From DASWJZ01 sp963814905 (lineage in GTDB: Bacteria; Pseudomonadota; Alphaproteobacteria; Rhizobiales; Afifellaceae), in the NCBI GenBank assembly GCA_963814905.1, contig CAWFEM010000014.1, positions 372,001 through 436,000 of the forward strand: a stretch of DNA of 64,000 bases, given 5' to 3'. The notes beneath the pieces were generated by a model, which was not told the DNA's origin, made no database searches, and saw only the letters and a list, made by a program, of their open reading frames with translations. This document shows positions 55,001 to 63,208 of this stretch, piece after piece. Each line of letters begins with the position of its first letter. The stretch's first letter is position 1. A program made the position numbers and the translations under genes.

Positions 55001-56263
55001 CTAGGCCGCGATCTCGACGCGGTCGACGCCGTTCCATTCGTAGCCGCGCGGGTTCCACCGCGTAAGCCCGTCCATCGGCTGCGTACGTCCAAGCGCGTCG
55101 GTCGCCCGGCACATCAGCACGTTGTTGCCCGAAGCCAGCGTCGCCTTGCTCGACCAATTGTACCAGGCCCACGGGCTCTCCGCCGGCTTGAGGTCGGCGT
55201 TCTGCCACGTGCCTCCACCGTCGGCCGAGACTTCCACCATGGTGACCGGCGCCATGCCGTCGTTGAAGGCGACGCCGGTGATCTCGACCTCCCCGGCCTT
55301 GGCTCCGTCCTCAGGCAGCGGCGAGAAGATCACGCTCTTGATCTTGTGCCCGTAGGTCGGGACGCTGTTGTAGATCGTGTAGTCGTTCGCCTCGAACTGG
55401 CCCGGCTCGACCGGGCCGAGCGGCATGCGGTAGCCGACCGACTGGAAGGCGCTCGGCGACTGGTCCGCCGCGTAGAGCAGCGTCGTCAGGAACTTCACGT
55501 TCATGTTGCCGTAGAAGCCCGGGATGATGAGGCGCACGGGCCCCCCATGCACGGCCGGGATCGGCTCGCCGTTCATCTTGAGCGCGAGGATGGCATTGTC
55601 GAGCCCCGGGTCGGCGAGCTCATAGCTCTTGGCGAAGTCGGAGCCTTCCGGCGTCGCCGGCTGATCCCACCCTTCTGCCGTCAGCCAGTGCGCGCCGTCC
55701 GCCGGCGCGAGCTTCTGGTCGTCAAGGAACTGCCGCAGCGGCACGCCTTCCCACACGACATTGCCCATGCCGCCGTTCTTCCATTGGCCGCCGGCGACCT
55801 TCTCCTTCGCGGCGTAGTAGCTGCGGCCATTGCCGGCGCATTGCATCACCGCGACGCGCGTGACCTGATCCATGGCCTGGAGGTCGGCAAGGGTCACGGT
55901 GCGCGGGCGCTGCACCAGACCGTCGATGCGGATCGACCAGTCGGGCCTGTCGGGAGCGGCGGTCGTCGCGTACCATGCGGCGTCGCCCTTATGCGGAAAG
56001 TGCAGCCGGTTGAAGAGGATGTCCTTCGGCGTGTGATCGAATTTGCGCAGCATCGCGAGCGGCGTTTCCATCACGCCGAGATCGGCGTTGTGGACGAGCA
56101 GGCCGGGAACCTTGCCGGCGATGATCTCAGCGGAATCCGGCGCTGTCTCGGCAAAGGCGGCGCGCATGAAGCCCGGCGAGAAGCCGGCGGCGAGACCGGC
56201 CGCTCCCGCGGCAAGTCCGAACTGCCGTCGCGTCAATCCGGTTCTCGTTTGCTGCTGGGGCAT
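55001..56263 (-). CDS. Periplasmic sulfite dehydrogenase, molybdenum subunit (SorA-like)
   Basis: 420 residues. A twin-arginine signal (RTGLTRRQFGLAAGAAGLAA) indicates export as a folded cofactor protein. The Moco domain carries the metal-ligand Cys142 in RVAVMQCAGNGRSYY and the conserved PAVHGGPVRLIIPGFYGNMN. A C-terminal Mo-co dimerisation domain (VEITGVAFNDGMAPVTMVEV) follows. It oxidises sulfite to sulfate and passes electrons to the cytochrome encoded next. A candidate ECF promoter (56340-56365) and the sigma/anti-sigma pair lie immediately upstream. Confidence 0.92.
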   Translation of the reverse strand: MPQQQTRTGLTRRQFGLAAGAAGLAAGFSPGFMRAAFAETAPDSAEIIAGKVPGLLVHNADLGVMETPLAMLRKFDHTPKDILFNRLHFPHKGDAAWYATTAAPDRPDWSIRIDGLVQRPRTVTLADLQAMDQVTRVAVMQCAGNGRSYYAAKEKVAGGQWKNGGMGNVVWEGVPLRQFLDDQKLAPADGAHWLTAEGWDQPATPEGSDFAKSYELADPGLDNAILALKMNGEPIPAVHGGPVRLIIPGFYGNMNVKFLTTLLYAADQSPSAFQSVGYRMPLGPVEPGQFEANDYTIYNSVPTYGHKIKSVIFSPLPEDGAKAGEVEITGVAFNDGMAPVTMVEVSADGGGTWQNADLKPAESPWAWYNWSSKATLASGNNVLMCRATDALGRTQPMDGLTRWNPRGYEWNGVDRVEIAA

Positions 56264-56339
56264 CTCTCAAGTCCTCCCTAGGGTTTTCGTCGGCCGACGA
56301 GGCGCCCGTTCGGCGTCCCGGACGGGCGGTTAGGGAAGA

Positions 56340-56365
56340 AACGGTTCGGGGCGGCGGATTATTCC
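56340..56365 (-). promoter_or_regulatory. Candidate ECF-sigma promoter before the sulfite dehydrogenase gene
   Basis: On the minus strand GGAATA (56365-56360) is followed after exactly 16 bases by CGTT (56343-56340), the layout of alphaproteobacterial ECF promoters. The sulfite dehydrogenase start is 77 bases downstream and an ECF sigma gene is two genes upstream. Confidence 0.5.
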
Positions 56366-56396
56366 CGACTAAACGCGAAAAACGCGTTCGGCGAAC

Positions 56397-57215
56397 TCAG
56401 GCGAGGCAGCTCGTGCTCTTTCGCTTGCTCTCTTCGAGCGCCTGGCGCGTGCGGTTGTCGAATGGCGCGTGCGTGTGGGTCGCCTCCTCGACCTTGTGCG
56501 CGATCAGGTCGAGGCGGTTGCCATCCATTCCCTTGGCGAGAAGCAGGTAGCCGAAATCGTCGACCTGCCAGCCATAGGCGCGCTCTGTGCCGATATCGAC
56601 CCGCACCAGCGTCCCGGGCATCGCTCCGTTGGCGAAAACGAAGAGGCTCAAATGGCAGCCATGCGTGCCGAGATAGCCGATCTGGAGAACGTCACCTTTG
56701 GACCGCTTAGAGAGCGTCACGTGGTCGATGGTGAGCTTGGCGCTGGCAAGGTCCGGAATGACGGGCAGCCGCCGGAACTGGGCAAGCGCCGCGATCAGGG
56801 TGGCGGGAGGATCGTCGGTCGCCTGCACATCGCCGGCATTCAGCCAGTCGGTATGGAGCGTGCGGGCGGTCGCCAGCAGGTCCGGCGGCAGGACCGTCCG
56901 CTGCGGCTTGACGAAGAACCAGCCCGCACCGGCCAGGACCGCGACCAGCGCAATCGCCGCCGCAACGGCCGCGCGCTTCCGCCAGGGCGTCTTCCTCGGC
57001 GGGATGCCGGTGAGGTCGAGACGGCCCAACGCCTCGGCTGGGGCGGCGAACGCATTATGCGTGGCGCCCTTCAGCCGATAGAGCTTGGCGATCTGCTCCG
57101 CGACTTTGGGCTCGTTCCCGGCCGCCTCGGCTACCGCCGCTGCGGCAGCGGCGTCGAGCTCGCCGTCGACATAGGCGCTGAGCGTGCGCCAGGTCGGTGA
57201 CCCTGCGCTCGTCAT
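56397..57215 (-). CDS. Transmembrane anti-sigma factor
   Basis: 272 residues. A cytoplasmic N-terminus with a zinc-finger-like anti-sigma helix region (WRTLSAYVDGELDAAAAAA), one membrane segment at about 83-103 (AAVAAAIALVAVLAGAGWFF) and a periplasmic domain with a Cys/His-containing strand (YLGTHGCHLSLFVFANGAMP). The ATG overlaps the sigma gene stop in ATGA (57212-57215), the standard sigma/anti-sigma layout. It should hold the ECF sigma factor inactive until a periplasmic signal, plausibly sulfite given the neighbours, releases it. Confidence 0.87.
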   Translation of the reverse strand: MTSAGSPTWRTLSAYVDGELDAAAAAAVAEAAGNEPKVAEQIAKLYRLKGATHNAFAAPAEALGRLDLTGIPPRKTPWRKRAAVAAAIALVAVLAGAGWFFVKPQRTVLPPDLLATARTLHTDWLNAGDVQATDDPPATLIAALAQFRRLPVIPDLASAKLTIDHVTLSKRSKGDVLQIGYLGTHGCHLSLFVFANGAMPGTLVRVDIGTERAYGWQVDDFGYLLLAKGMDGNRLDLIAHKVEEATHTHAPFDNRTRQALEESKRKSTSCLA

Positions 57216-57724
57216 CTGGGCCGCCGGACGCGGGTGAAGGGGGTGACGTTCTGCTCCGCCATGATCGTCAGCAGCGCGGCGCGGGCGCGCGCCAGCCGGC
57301 TCATCACGGTGCCCGGCGCGACGCCCAGCACCTCGGCCGCCTCGGCGTAGGAGAGCCCGACGAAATCGATCAAGGCGATGATCTCCCGATGCGCGGCCGA
57401 TAGCCTGCCAACCGCGATGCGAACCGTTACGACCTCGACGATGCGCCGGTCCCCCGCCCAGCCGGCATCCTCATCGTCGGCGGTATCGGCTGCAATATCG
57501 AGGCCAGTCTCCATGCCGGTCTTGCGGCATTTGTCAATGAAGGCGTTGCGCAGGATGCGGAAGAGCCACGCACGGTAGGCCGGCTCGTCGCTCGGGCGCC
57601 GCGCCGCTTCAAGGGCACGCAGCACGCATTCCTGCACGAGGTCGCGCGACAGGTCGCGATCCTGCGTCAGGGCGTACGCGAACCCGTGCAGCCGTTCGAG
57701 ATAGGCTTCGATCCATACCCGCAA
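57212..57724 (-). CDS. ECF-family RNA polymerase sigma factor
   Basis: 170 residues from TTG 57724, with GAGG about nine bases upstream; no in-frame ATG or GTG precedes it before a stop. Region 2 reads ERLHGFAYALTQDRDLSRDL, then VQECVLRALEAARR and RAWLFRILRNAFIDKCRK. Region 4 reads LSAAHREIIALIDFVGLSYA, then EAAEVLGVAPGTVMSRLARA, a clear helix-turn-helix. Coupled to the anti-sigma gene. The likely target is the sulfite dehydrogenase/cytochrome operon just downstream, and perhaps its own promoter. Confidence 0.92.
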   Translation of the reverse strand: MRVWIEAYLERLHGFAYALTQDRDLSRDLVQECVLRALEAARRPSDEPAYRAWLFRILRNAFIDKCRKTGMETGLDIAADTADDEDAGWAGDRRIVEVVTVRIAVGRLSAAHREIIALIDFVGLSYAEAAEVLGVAPGTVMSRLARARAALLTIMAEQNVTPFTRVRRPR

Positions 57725-57854
57725 AGGGCGTTTCCTCGCATGGGCGGCGGATTTCTTCCGCCTGGTTCATGCACGTGTCGATCACGGGGCCCTGGCGAAG
57801 ACTTGTCAAGCACGGGAGCGCGTTTTTGAAACCGGTCAGCGCCCGCTCGCTGGA

Positions 57855-58235
57855 TCACCTGAGCGTCATTTCGAACACGGCGCCGCCATAGCCGTGCACG
57901 CTGTCATGTGCGCGGATCACGACGCTGGTCGTCCCTTCGGGGAGTTCGACGCCGCCGAGGCTGCGCGTAAAGGGCTGCTCCGTCTCGTGCGGGTGCAGGA
58001 GGACGCGGGTCGCCAGTACCTTCCCCTCCGGCGAAAGTACCTCCCACTTGTCGGCGTAATGGTCCCAGCCTTCGTCGTCGTGGCGCACCGTCACGTCGAA
58101 GCGCCACGTCCCGCCGGCTTCCGGTGTCGCCTTCACGTCGACGACGTCGGCTTCGCCGGCGAGCGCCGTGCCGCAGGAGACGAACATTGCCGCCGCGAGG
58201 CTGATGATCGTCCGAGTGGGAAAACGAAAGAGCAT
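57855..58235 (-). CDS. Small exported hypothetical protein
   Basis: 126 residues. Signal peptide (TIISLAAAMFVSCGTALA) and a mature beta-sandwich-like domain of about 100 residues (GGTWRFDVTVRHDDEGWDHY, ADKWEVLSPEGKVLATRVLL, HPHETEQPFTRSLGGVEL). The His/Asp-rich segments (HDDEGWDHYAD, LHPHE, HDSVHGYGG) could bind a metal. I do not know a named family. It stands alone, 130 bases upstream of the ECF sigma gene on the same strand. Confidence 0.7.
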   Translation of the reverse strand: MLFRFPTRTIISLAAAMFVSCGTALAGEADVVDVKATPEAGGTWRFDVTVRHDDEGWDHYADKWEVLSPEGKVLATRVLLHPHETEQPFTRSLGGVELPEGTTSVVIRAHDSVHGYGGAVFEMTLR

Positions 58236-58323
58236 GTCTCACGATCGCGCGTCTCGCCGCGCATGGGAAATCACGCCCGGTCAAATCCGCCTCAGAAGCC
58301 GAGACGCTCCAAGGCTCGCGGCG

Positions 58324-58767
58324 TCAGCGCGACTTCGCCGTTCGTTTGCGGCGGTGATAGGTGAGCGCCAGCGCGATGCAGTGGCCAAGCTCTTCGCGCG
58401 GCAGCGGCTCGTCCGCCCGAAGGACGATGCTGCGGTTTCCCTCGAACTGGAGCTTTTGCGGGTAGAGCTCGCGGAAGGAATCGACCAGCCCGGTTTGACA
58501 GTGAAAGTAGATGGCGCAGCGCGGCTCGCCTTTAACCGCGTCGATCCGGATCGTGCTCCCGCTCCGCGTCTCCGGCGTCAGGTAGCTCGGCTGTCCCCAT
58601 TTCACGGTTTCTTCCAGCCGCCCGACGCCGTCCGTCCGGCGCGCGGTGTCGAAGATCAGTTTGCGCAGCGCCAGGAGCCTCCTCCGCACCGCCGGCGTGT
58701 AGGTGCCGAAGATCGCCGCGACGCGCGGGTCTTCAAAGCTCGTCATCCGCTTCTCGCTGCTTCCCAT
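58324..58767 (-). CDS. DUF1801 domain-containing protein
   Basis: 147 residues from ATG 58767 (AAGGGG seven bases upstream). The DUF1801 pattern appears as RRLLALRKLIFDTARRTDGV, LEETVKWGQPSYLTPETRSG and CAIYFHCQTGLVDSFRELYP, a frataxin-like/YdhG-type fold of unknown function. It follows the DUF2269 gene by 11 bases and likely belongs to the same operon as the SDR and DUF2269 genes. Confidence 0.85.
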   Translation of the reverse strand: MGSSEKRMTSFEDPRVAAIFGTYTPAVRRRLLALRKLIFDTARRTDGVGRLEETVKWGQPSYLTPETRSGSTIRIDAVKGEPRCAIYFHCQTGLVDSFRELYPQKLQFEGNRSIVLRADEPLPREELGHCIALALTYHRRKRTAKSR

Positions 58768-58778
58768 CGTGCTGCCCC

Positions 58779-59255
58779 TTACCAGAGCTGCGGCTTCCAG
58801 ATCATGTCGGCGAAGAGCAGGATCACCGCAGCGAAGGCGGGCCAGCCGAGCGTGAACCAGATGCGGAAGAGCCGATGGTATTCGGGCTGGAGCGGAATGC
58901 CCCGGCGCGCCGCGTCGGTGGCGAGACCGCGCATTCTGATCTGGATCCGGACGACTGGCAGCCAGCAGAGGCCAGCAAGGGCGTAGAGAGCGAGCGCCGC
59001 CACGATCCACGACTCGCGCCACGAATAGCCGACGACCGCCACCAGCGCCGCGCCGGAGACCGGCTGCACGATGACCGCCGTCGCCGTGAAGACGAAATCG
59101 GCGATGACGACCACACGCGCCGTCGCCGCCACGGTCGCGGCATCGCGCGTGCGATCGGCCATCCACATGAAGAACGCGATGCCGAGCCCCGTGCCGAAGA
59201 GCACGGCGGCGCCGAGGACGTGGACGAGCTTCAGGAGCGGATAAAGGTCGCTCAT
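58779..59255 (-). CDS. DUF2269 family integral membrane protein
   Basis: 158 residues and four membrane segments. Starts LLKLVHVLGAAVLFGTGLGI with the conserved His of the DUF2269 family; RLFRIWFTLGWPAFAAVILL near the end. Its ATG overlaps the stop of the SDR-DoxX gene in ATGA (59252-59255). In other proteobacteria this small protein is found with the same SDR partner. Function unknown; possibly a membrane electron-transfer or anchoring component. Confidence 0.88.
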   Translation of the reverse strand: MSDLYPLLKLVHVLGAAVLFGTGLGIAFFMWMADRTRDAATVAATARVVVIADFVFTATAVIVQPVSGAALVAVVGYSWRESWIVAALALYALAGLCWLPVVRIQIRMRGLATDAARRGIPLQPEYHRLFRIWFTLGWPAFAAVILLFADMIWKPQLW

Positions 59256-60550
59256 CGCTCATCGATGATCGCAAGCGTGAAGAGCGTCGCAAGAAGCATC
59301 GGAACGATCTTGAGGTACGGTCCGAGCGGATCGACCCAAAGACCGGGTGCCGTCACGGTGCCGACGATCAGATAGAGCGCCGTCGCCGCCAGCATGACGA
59401 GCAGGGCCGGGCGCGCCGTCCTTTGCTGGAGAAGCAGGAGTCCCATCGTGACATCGAAAAGCGATCCGGCGACGAGCGTCGCTGTGGCGGGCGCGCTGGA
59501 AAATCCGGCGGCCGCGAGATGGCCGAGCGCCGCGTCCCAACCCGGGCCGAGTGCATTCAGGCCGGTGGCGATCCAGAAGAGCGCCAGCCCCCCGACAGCG
59601 ATCGGCTTCAAGAGGTAGAGCCGTGCGAACCAACGTTCCTCCACCCCGGCCGGGTGTCGCGCGAGCGTCGTCGCTAGGTCGGCGGGCTCGATTCCCGTCG
59701 CCGCCATCCATGGCGCGGGGTCTCCGACGACGCCGGCGGAAAGCTGTGCGATGGCGGTGGAGCGCGCCGGGCTTCGCCAGCCAAGCCAGCCGAGGGCGTC
59801 GGCGGCCCGGCTCACGAGGCGTCCGAACCAGTCGGGGAGATCGAGGAAAGGACGCGGGCGAAGACCGAGCCAGCCGGTTAGCGCCGCGACGATCGCACCG
59901 AGACTGTGTACGTGGGGATGTGCGATGTCCCAGCGCACCTTCGAGGGCGCGTCCGGCCTGAGGCACAGCGCCACCGTCTCCGCCAGGTCGTCGATGTCGA
60001 CGATCTGCATCTGCGCATTGCCGGCGATGAGCGGCGTTGCGAACGGGAACGCGGCGATGCCCCGCAGGAGCGCCGTCCCGCCATAGGCGAGCGGCGAGAG
60101 CACGAGCGCCGGCCGCAAGATGGCCCAGTCGAGATCGCGTTTGGCAAGGCCGGCTTCCGCCACCGCCTTGCTGCGCGCGAACTCCGTCGGCGCATCCGGC
60201 TCCGCGCCGATTGCCGAGACGTGCACGACGCGGCTGATGCCGGCCGCCTCGCATGCTTCAAAAAGCGCAATCGTGGCGCTTGCCTGCACGCCGCGGACGT
60301 CGTCGCGAAGTCCGTCCTGCAGGACGCCGACGCAGTTCACCGCCGCGTCGACGCCGGCGAGAAGCGGTGCCCAGTCCTCGGCGCGCTTAAGCTCGCCGAA
60401 GTCGGCTTTGACCCACGAGCAGAACGAGAAGCGCCGGCGCGCACTCCTGATGTCGCGCCCGGCGCCGACAAGCGTATGGCCCTCGCGATGAAGCCGCACC
60501 AGGACGGCGGAGCCGATCAGCCCATAGCCGCCGGTCACCAGCACACGCAT
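59252..60550 (-). CDS. SDR-family oxidoreductase fused to a DoxX-like membrane domain
   Basis: 432 residues. The N-terminal about 290 residues are an atypical short-chain dehydrogenase/NmrA-like domain (MRVLVTGGYGLIGSAVLVRL nucleotide-binding motif; VVHVSAIGAEPDAPTEFARS, then K in the active-site region). The C-terminal about 125 residues contain four membrane segments of DoxX type (LKPIAVGGLALFWIATGLNA, PALLVMLAATALYLIVGTVT). Translationally coupled to DUF2269. The pairing suggests a membrane-bound redox module, but the substrate is unknown. Confidence 0.85.
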   Translation of the reverse strand: MRVLVTGGYGLIGSAVLVRLHREGHTLVGAGRDIRSARRRFSFCSWVKADFGELKRAEDWAPLLAGVDAAVNCVGVLQDGLRDDVRGVQASATIALFEACEAAGISRVVHVSAIGAEPDAPTEFARSKAVAEAGLAKRDLDWAILRPALVLSPLAYGGTALLRGIAAFPFATPLIAGNAQMQIVDIDDLAETVALCLRPDAPSKVRWDIAHPHVHSLGAIVAALTGWLGLRPRPFLDLPDWFGRLVSRAADALGWLGWRSPARSTAIAQLSAGVVGDPAPWMAATGIEPADLATTLARHPAGVEERWFARLYLLKPIAVGGLALFWIATGLNALGPGWDAALGHLAAAGFSSAPATATLVAGSLFDVTMGLLLLQQRTARPALLVMLAATALYLIVGTVTAPGLWVDPLGPYLKIVPMLLATLFTLAIIDER

Positions 60551-60574
60551 GGCGCGGCCGCGGTCTCCGGGTGG

Positions 60575-61060
60575 CTAGAACGGGATCTCGTCGTCCATCT
60601 CTTCCGACAACGTCGCGCCGGAGCGGCCGCCGTTCCGCTCCATCGGGCTGGAATTGCCGAACTCCGCGCCGCGGCCGTTGCGGTCGGCAGTGTCGCCCCC
60701 GCCCCCGCCGCGGCTGTCGAGCATCTGCAATTCGCCGCGGAAGCGCTGCAGCACGACCTCCGTCGAATAGCGCTTCTGCCCCGACTGGTCTTCCCACTGG
60801 CGCGTCTGGAGTTGGCCCTCGATATAGACCTTGGCGCCCTTCTTCAGGTACTGCTCCGCCACCTTGGCGAGGTTCTCGTTGAAGATGACGACGGAGTGCC
60901 ACTCCGTGCGCTCGCGCCGCTCGCCGGAATTCTTGTCGCGCCAGTTCTCCGACGTCGCGATCCTGAGATTGACCACCGGATCGCCCGACGGAAGCCGCCG
61001 GATTTCCGGGTCCTGGCCGAGATTGCCGACCAGGATCACCTTGTTGACACTGCCTGCCAT
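60575..61060 (-). CDS. ssb: Single-stranded DNA-binding protein
   Basis: 161 residues. OB fold beginning VNKVILVGNLGQDPEIRRLP; RTEWHSVVIFNENLAKVAEQ; Gly/Asn-rich linker; acidic partner-binding tip D-D-E-I-P-F. It coats ssDNA in replication, repair and recombination. An SOS box (61189-61203) lies 129 bases upstream, so induction by DNA damage is likely. In many Rhizobiales uvrA faces ssb; here a VOC-family gene does. Confidence 0.97.
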   Translation of the reverse strand: MAGSVNKVILVGNLGQDPEIRRLPSGDPVVNLRIATSENWRDKNSGERRERTEWHSVVIFNENLAKVAEQYLKKGAKVYIEGQLQTRQWEDQSGQKRYSTEVVLQRFRGELQMLDSRGGGGGDTADRNGRGAEFGNSSPMERNGGRSGATLSEEMDDEIPF

Positions 61061-61188
61061 TGACTTGCCTCCGCTTGTTGCGGGTCACCTGCTCACAAAC
61101 CGCCGCGCGGCGCAGCATCGGGACCACGCCTGTCCACACAATCCACCGCACAATCCACGCCGCCGGTCGCAGCCGATGACACAAAACT

Positions 61189-61203
61189 GTTCTTGCTATG
61201 TTC
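61189..61203. promoter_or_regulatory. SOS box (LexA operator)
   Basis: GTTC-TTGCTAT-GTTC is an exact match to the alphaproteobacterial LexA site GTTC-N7-GTTC. It lies between the divergent ssb and VOC genes and directly abuts a TATAAT box (61204-61209) reading toward the VOC gene, so LexA should repress at least that promoter and probably ssb. Confidence 0.82.
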
Positions 61204-61209
61204 TATAAT
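61204..61209 (+). promoter_or_regulatory. -10 element of the VOC gene
   Basis: A perfect TATAAT, 61 bases upstream of the VOC-protein start and adjoining the SOS box. No good -35 hexamer is seen at the expected 61181-61186 (ACAAAA). Confidence 0.55.
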
Positions 61210-61269
61210 GTCGGCGACAGTCGGAATCAAGCGCGCAATTTGCGCGGCAGCGTCTTGAATGAGGAAACG

Positions 61270-61698
61270 ATGGAACAGCGTCTGAGCCTGGTAACCCTCG
61301 GCGTCGCCGATATCGAACGGTCGCTCCGCTTCTACGAGGCGCTCGGCTGGAAGCGCGGCAACGATCATCCCGGCGTGGTGTTCTTCCAGCTGAACGGCAT
61401 GGTCCTCGCCCTCTGGTCGCGTTCCGCGCTTGCCGAGGACGCCGGACTTGCACCGAACGAGCGCGGCTTCGGCGGTATCGCGCTTGCCTACAACGCGCGC
61501 TCGAAGGACGACGTCGACGCCGTCATCGCGGAAGCCGGCCGTGCCGGTGCGCGTATCCTGAAGCCGGCGGCGGACACGTTCTGGGGCGGCTATTCCGGCT
61601 ACTTCGCCGATCCCGACGGCCATCCGTGGGAGGTCGCGTGGAACCCGGATTGGACGCTGACGAAGAAGGGCGAGGTGAAGCTCCCGCCGCGCGCGTAG
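61270..61698 (+). CDS. VOC (glyoxalase/bleomycin-resistance) family protein
   Basis: 142 residues from ATG 61270 (GAGGAAAC immediately upstream). VOC fold: LSLVTLGVADIERSLRFYEA at the start and GYSGYFADPDGHPWEVAWNP at the end, with Glu of the last motif as a likely metal ligand. The family includes glyoxalase I, dioxygenases and drug-binding proteins; substrate unknown. Its promoter abuts a LexA box, which suggests DNA-damage induction and makes a bleomycin-type protective role worth considering. Confidence 0.88.
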   Translation: MEQRLSLVTLGVADIERSLRFYEALGWKRGNDHPGVVFFQLNGMVLALWSRSALAEDAGLAPNERGFGGIALAYNARSKDDVDAVIAEAGRAGARILKPAADTFWGGYSGYFADPDGHPWEVAWNPDWTLTKKGEVKLPPRA

Positions 61699-61822
61699 AA
61701 CCGGGTGGGGATTGCGCGCCTTCGCAAGCGACATGGCCTTCCATGTAACGCCGCGCCTGTATTAGGTAACGCCAGGCATGCCTGGGCGACGGCCTTCGCC
61801 CGACATCTCATCCGGGAGCGAC

Positions 61823-62338
61823 ATGGCGGATCGGCGAAAAAACGGCGACGCACGCGCGAATGGTGCGGACTCCGAAGGTGACGTGCATTCCGCCGGACGC
61901 GGAGGAGCAGCCGGCAACGGCAAGAACGGCGCGGGCAACGGCAAGAGCGCATCTCAGTCCGCTAAGCCCGGAACGGTCCAATACAATTGCGCCAAGTGCC
62001 CTGGCTATTGCTGCTCCTACCCCGTGATCGCGCTCACCAAATACGACGTGGAGCGGCTGGGGAAGCATTTCGGGCTGACGCCGGAAGAGGCCGAGAAGCG
62101 CTTCACCCGCGCCGCGCACGGCCACAAGCGCATCTTCCGCCGCAAGAAGGACGAGCACTACGGAAAGATCTGCCGCTTCTTCGACACCGAGGAGCGCCGC
62201 TGCACCATCTATGCCGCGCGCCCTGCCGTCTGCCGTTCATTTCCCGGTGCCGGTCGCTGCGGCTATTACGATTTCCTCTCGTTCGAGCGGCGCACGCAGA
62301 ACGATCCGGAGTTCGTGTCGCTGACCGACCACAGCTAG
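61823..62338 (+). CDS. YkgJ-like cysteine-cluster protein
   Basis: 171 residues from ATG 61823 (GGGAG five bases upstream). After a disordered Gly/Asn/Ser-rich N-terminus (about 1-50) comes the cysteine-cluster domain: C-A-K-C-P-G-Y-C-C, KICRFFDTEERRCTIYAARP, AVCRSFPGAGRCGYYDF. The eight cysteines match the zinc/iron-binding UPF0153 (YkgJ) pattern. Function is not established. A Rhizobiales-type palindrome (62339-62387) directly abuts its stop codon. Confidence 0.85.
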   Translation: MADRRKNGDARANGADSEGDVHSAGRGGAAGNGKNGAGNGKSASQSAKPGTVQYNCAKCPGYCCSYPVIALTKYDVERLGKHFGLTPEEAEKRFTRAAHGHKRIFRRKKDEHYGKICRFFDTEERRCTIYAARPAVCRSFPGAGRCGYYDFLSFERRTQNDPEFVSLTDHS

Positions 62339-62387
62339 GAGCGTGATCCCGAAAGGCGGGCAGCGGTTTTCGGACAAGATCATGCTC
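62339..62387. repeat. Rhizobiales-type intergenic palindrome
   Basis: About 49 bases with terminal arms GAGCGTGATC and GATCATGCTC (one mismatch) and internal CCGAAA/TTTTCGG. From memory this matches a short palindromic family dispersed in rhizobial genomes. It lies at the 3' end of the YkgJ-like gene and may serve as its terminator. Confidence 0.65.
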
Positions 62388-62432
62388 GAATAGAGTGCTC
62401 ACGGCGCGCGCGTCGGCTCCGTTCAGCCGGGG

Positions 62433-63152
62433 TCAGGCGGCACGCCGCGCCAGGCAGATCCAGTCCCAGGGGCTCTTGACGGCGGCGGCTCGCGGCTTAT
62501 CGAGCCCGGCGAAGGACCAGGGCTGGAAGACCCTTCCGATGCGCCTCACGTGAAAGCCCTGGCGCGCGATGGTCTGGGCGAGCTCCTCGCGCCGATAGTG
62601 CTTCTGCCAGGCGCCACCCTTCTCGGCGAGCCCGTCGGCGCGAAGCATCGGTTTTGCGGCGCGCTTCGCGGCGCGCACATGCGCCTGCACCATCTTTTCC
62701 GACTCCAGCGACGGCACCACGACCAGCGCGAAGCCGGACGGCTTGGTGACCGCCGCGAGGCTCGACCATTGCGCGCGCCTAGTCGCGGGCTTGTCGGAGG
62801 TGATGACGTTCAGGCAGGCGGTGAGATCGGCGCGCGGACCGATCCGCTTCGCCGCGCGCGCCACGTCCATCGCCAGCCACTCGATGTCGTCCGTCGCCGC
62901 GCAGCGCTCGCGCGCCCGCGCGATAATGTCCGGCGCATGCTCCACCGCGACGACCTTTCGGAAGCGATGCCCGAAGCGCTCGATGAAGGTGCCGATCCCG
63001 CATCCGAGATCGACGAGAACGGACGACGTGGGTAACGGACGCGCCGCGCCGACGAAGCGCCGCAATTGGTCGCCCGTCTCGTCCGCCGTGACGTCGCAGA
63101 CAAGCTCTTCAAAGTCGTCGGCGATCTCGTTCCATTCCGATCGGCTGGACAC
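62433..63152 (-). CDS. Class I SAM-dependent methyltransferase
   Basis: 239 residues from GTG 63152, chosen because GGGAGAG lies five bases upstream; a start at 63215 would run into the promoter of the toxin-antitoxin genes. Motif I SVLVDLGCGIGTFIERFG, motif II VAVEHAPDIIARARERC, then LNVITSDKPATRRAQW and a long C-terminal region. Substrate unknown. It is divergent from the VapBC-like pair. Confidence 0.85.
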   Translation of the reverse strand: MSSRSEWNEIADDFEELVCDVTADETGDQLRRFVGAARPLPTSSVLVDLGCGIGTFIERFGHRFRKVVAVEHAPDIIARARERCAATDDIEWLAMDVARAAKRIGPRADLTACLNVITSDKPATRRAQWSSLAAVTKPSGFALVVVPSLESEKMVQAHVRAAKRAAKPMLRADGLAEKGGAWQKHYRREELAQTIARQGFHVRRIGRVFQPWSFAGLDKPRAAAVKSPWDWICLARRAA

Positions 63153-63208
63153 GAATCTCTCCCTTCCCGGGAGTTTAAGCCAAGCGGCCGGAGCGGAGAA
63201 CCCTCCGG

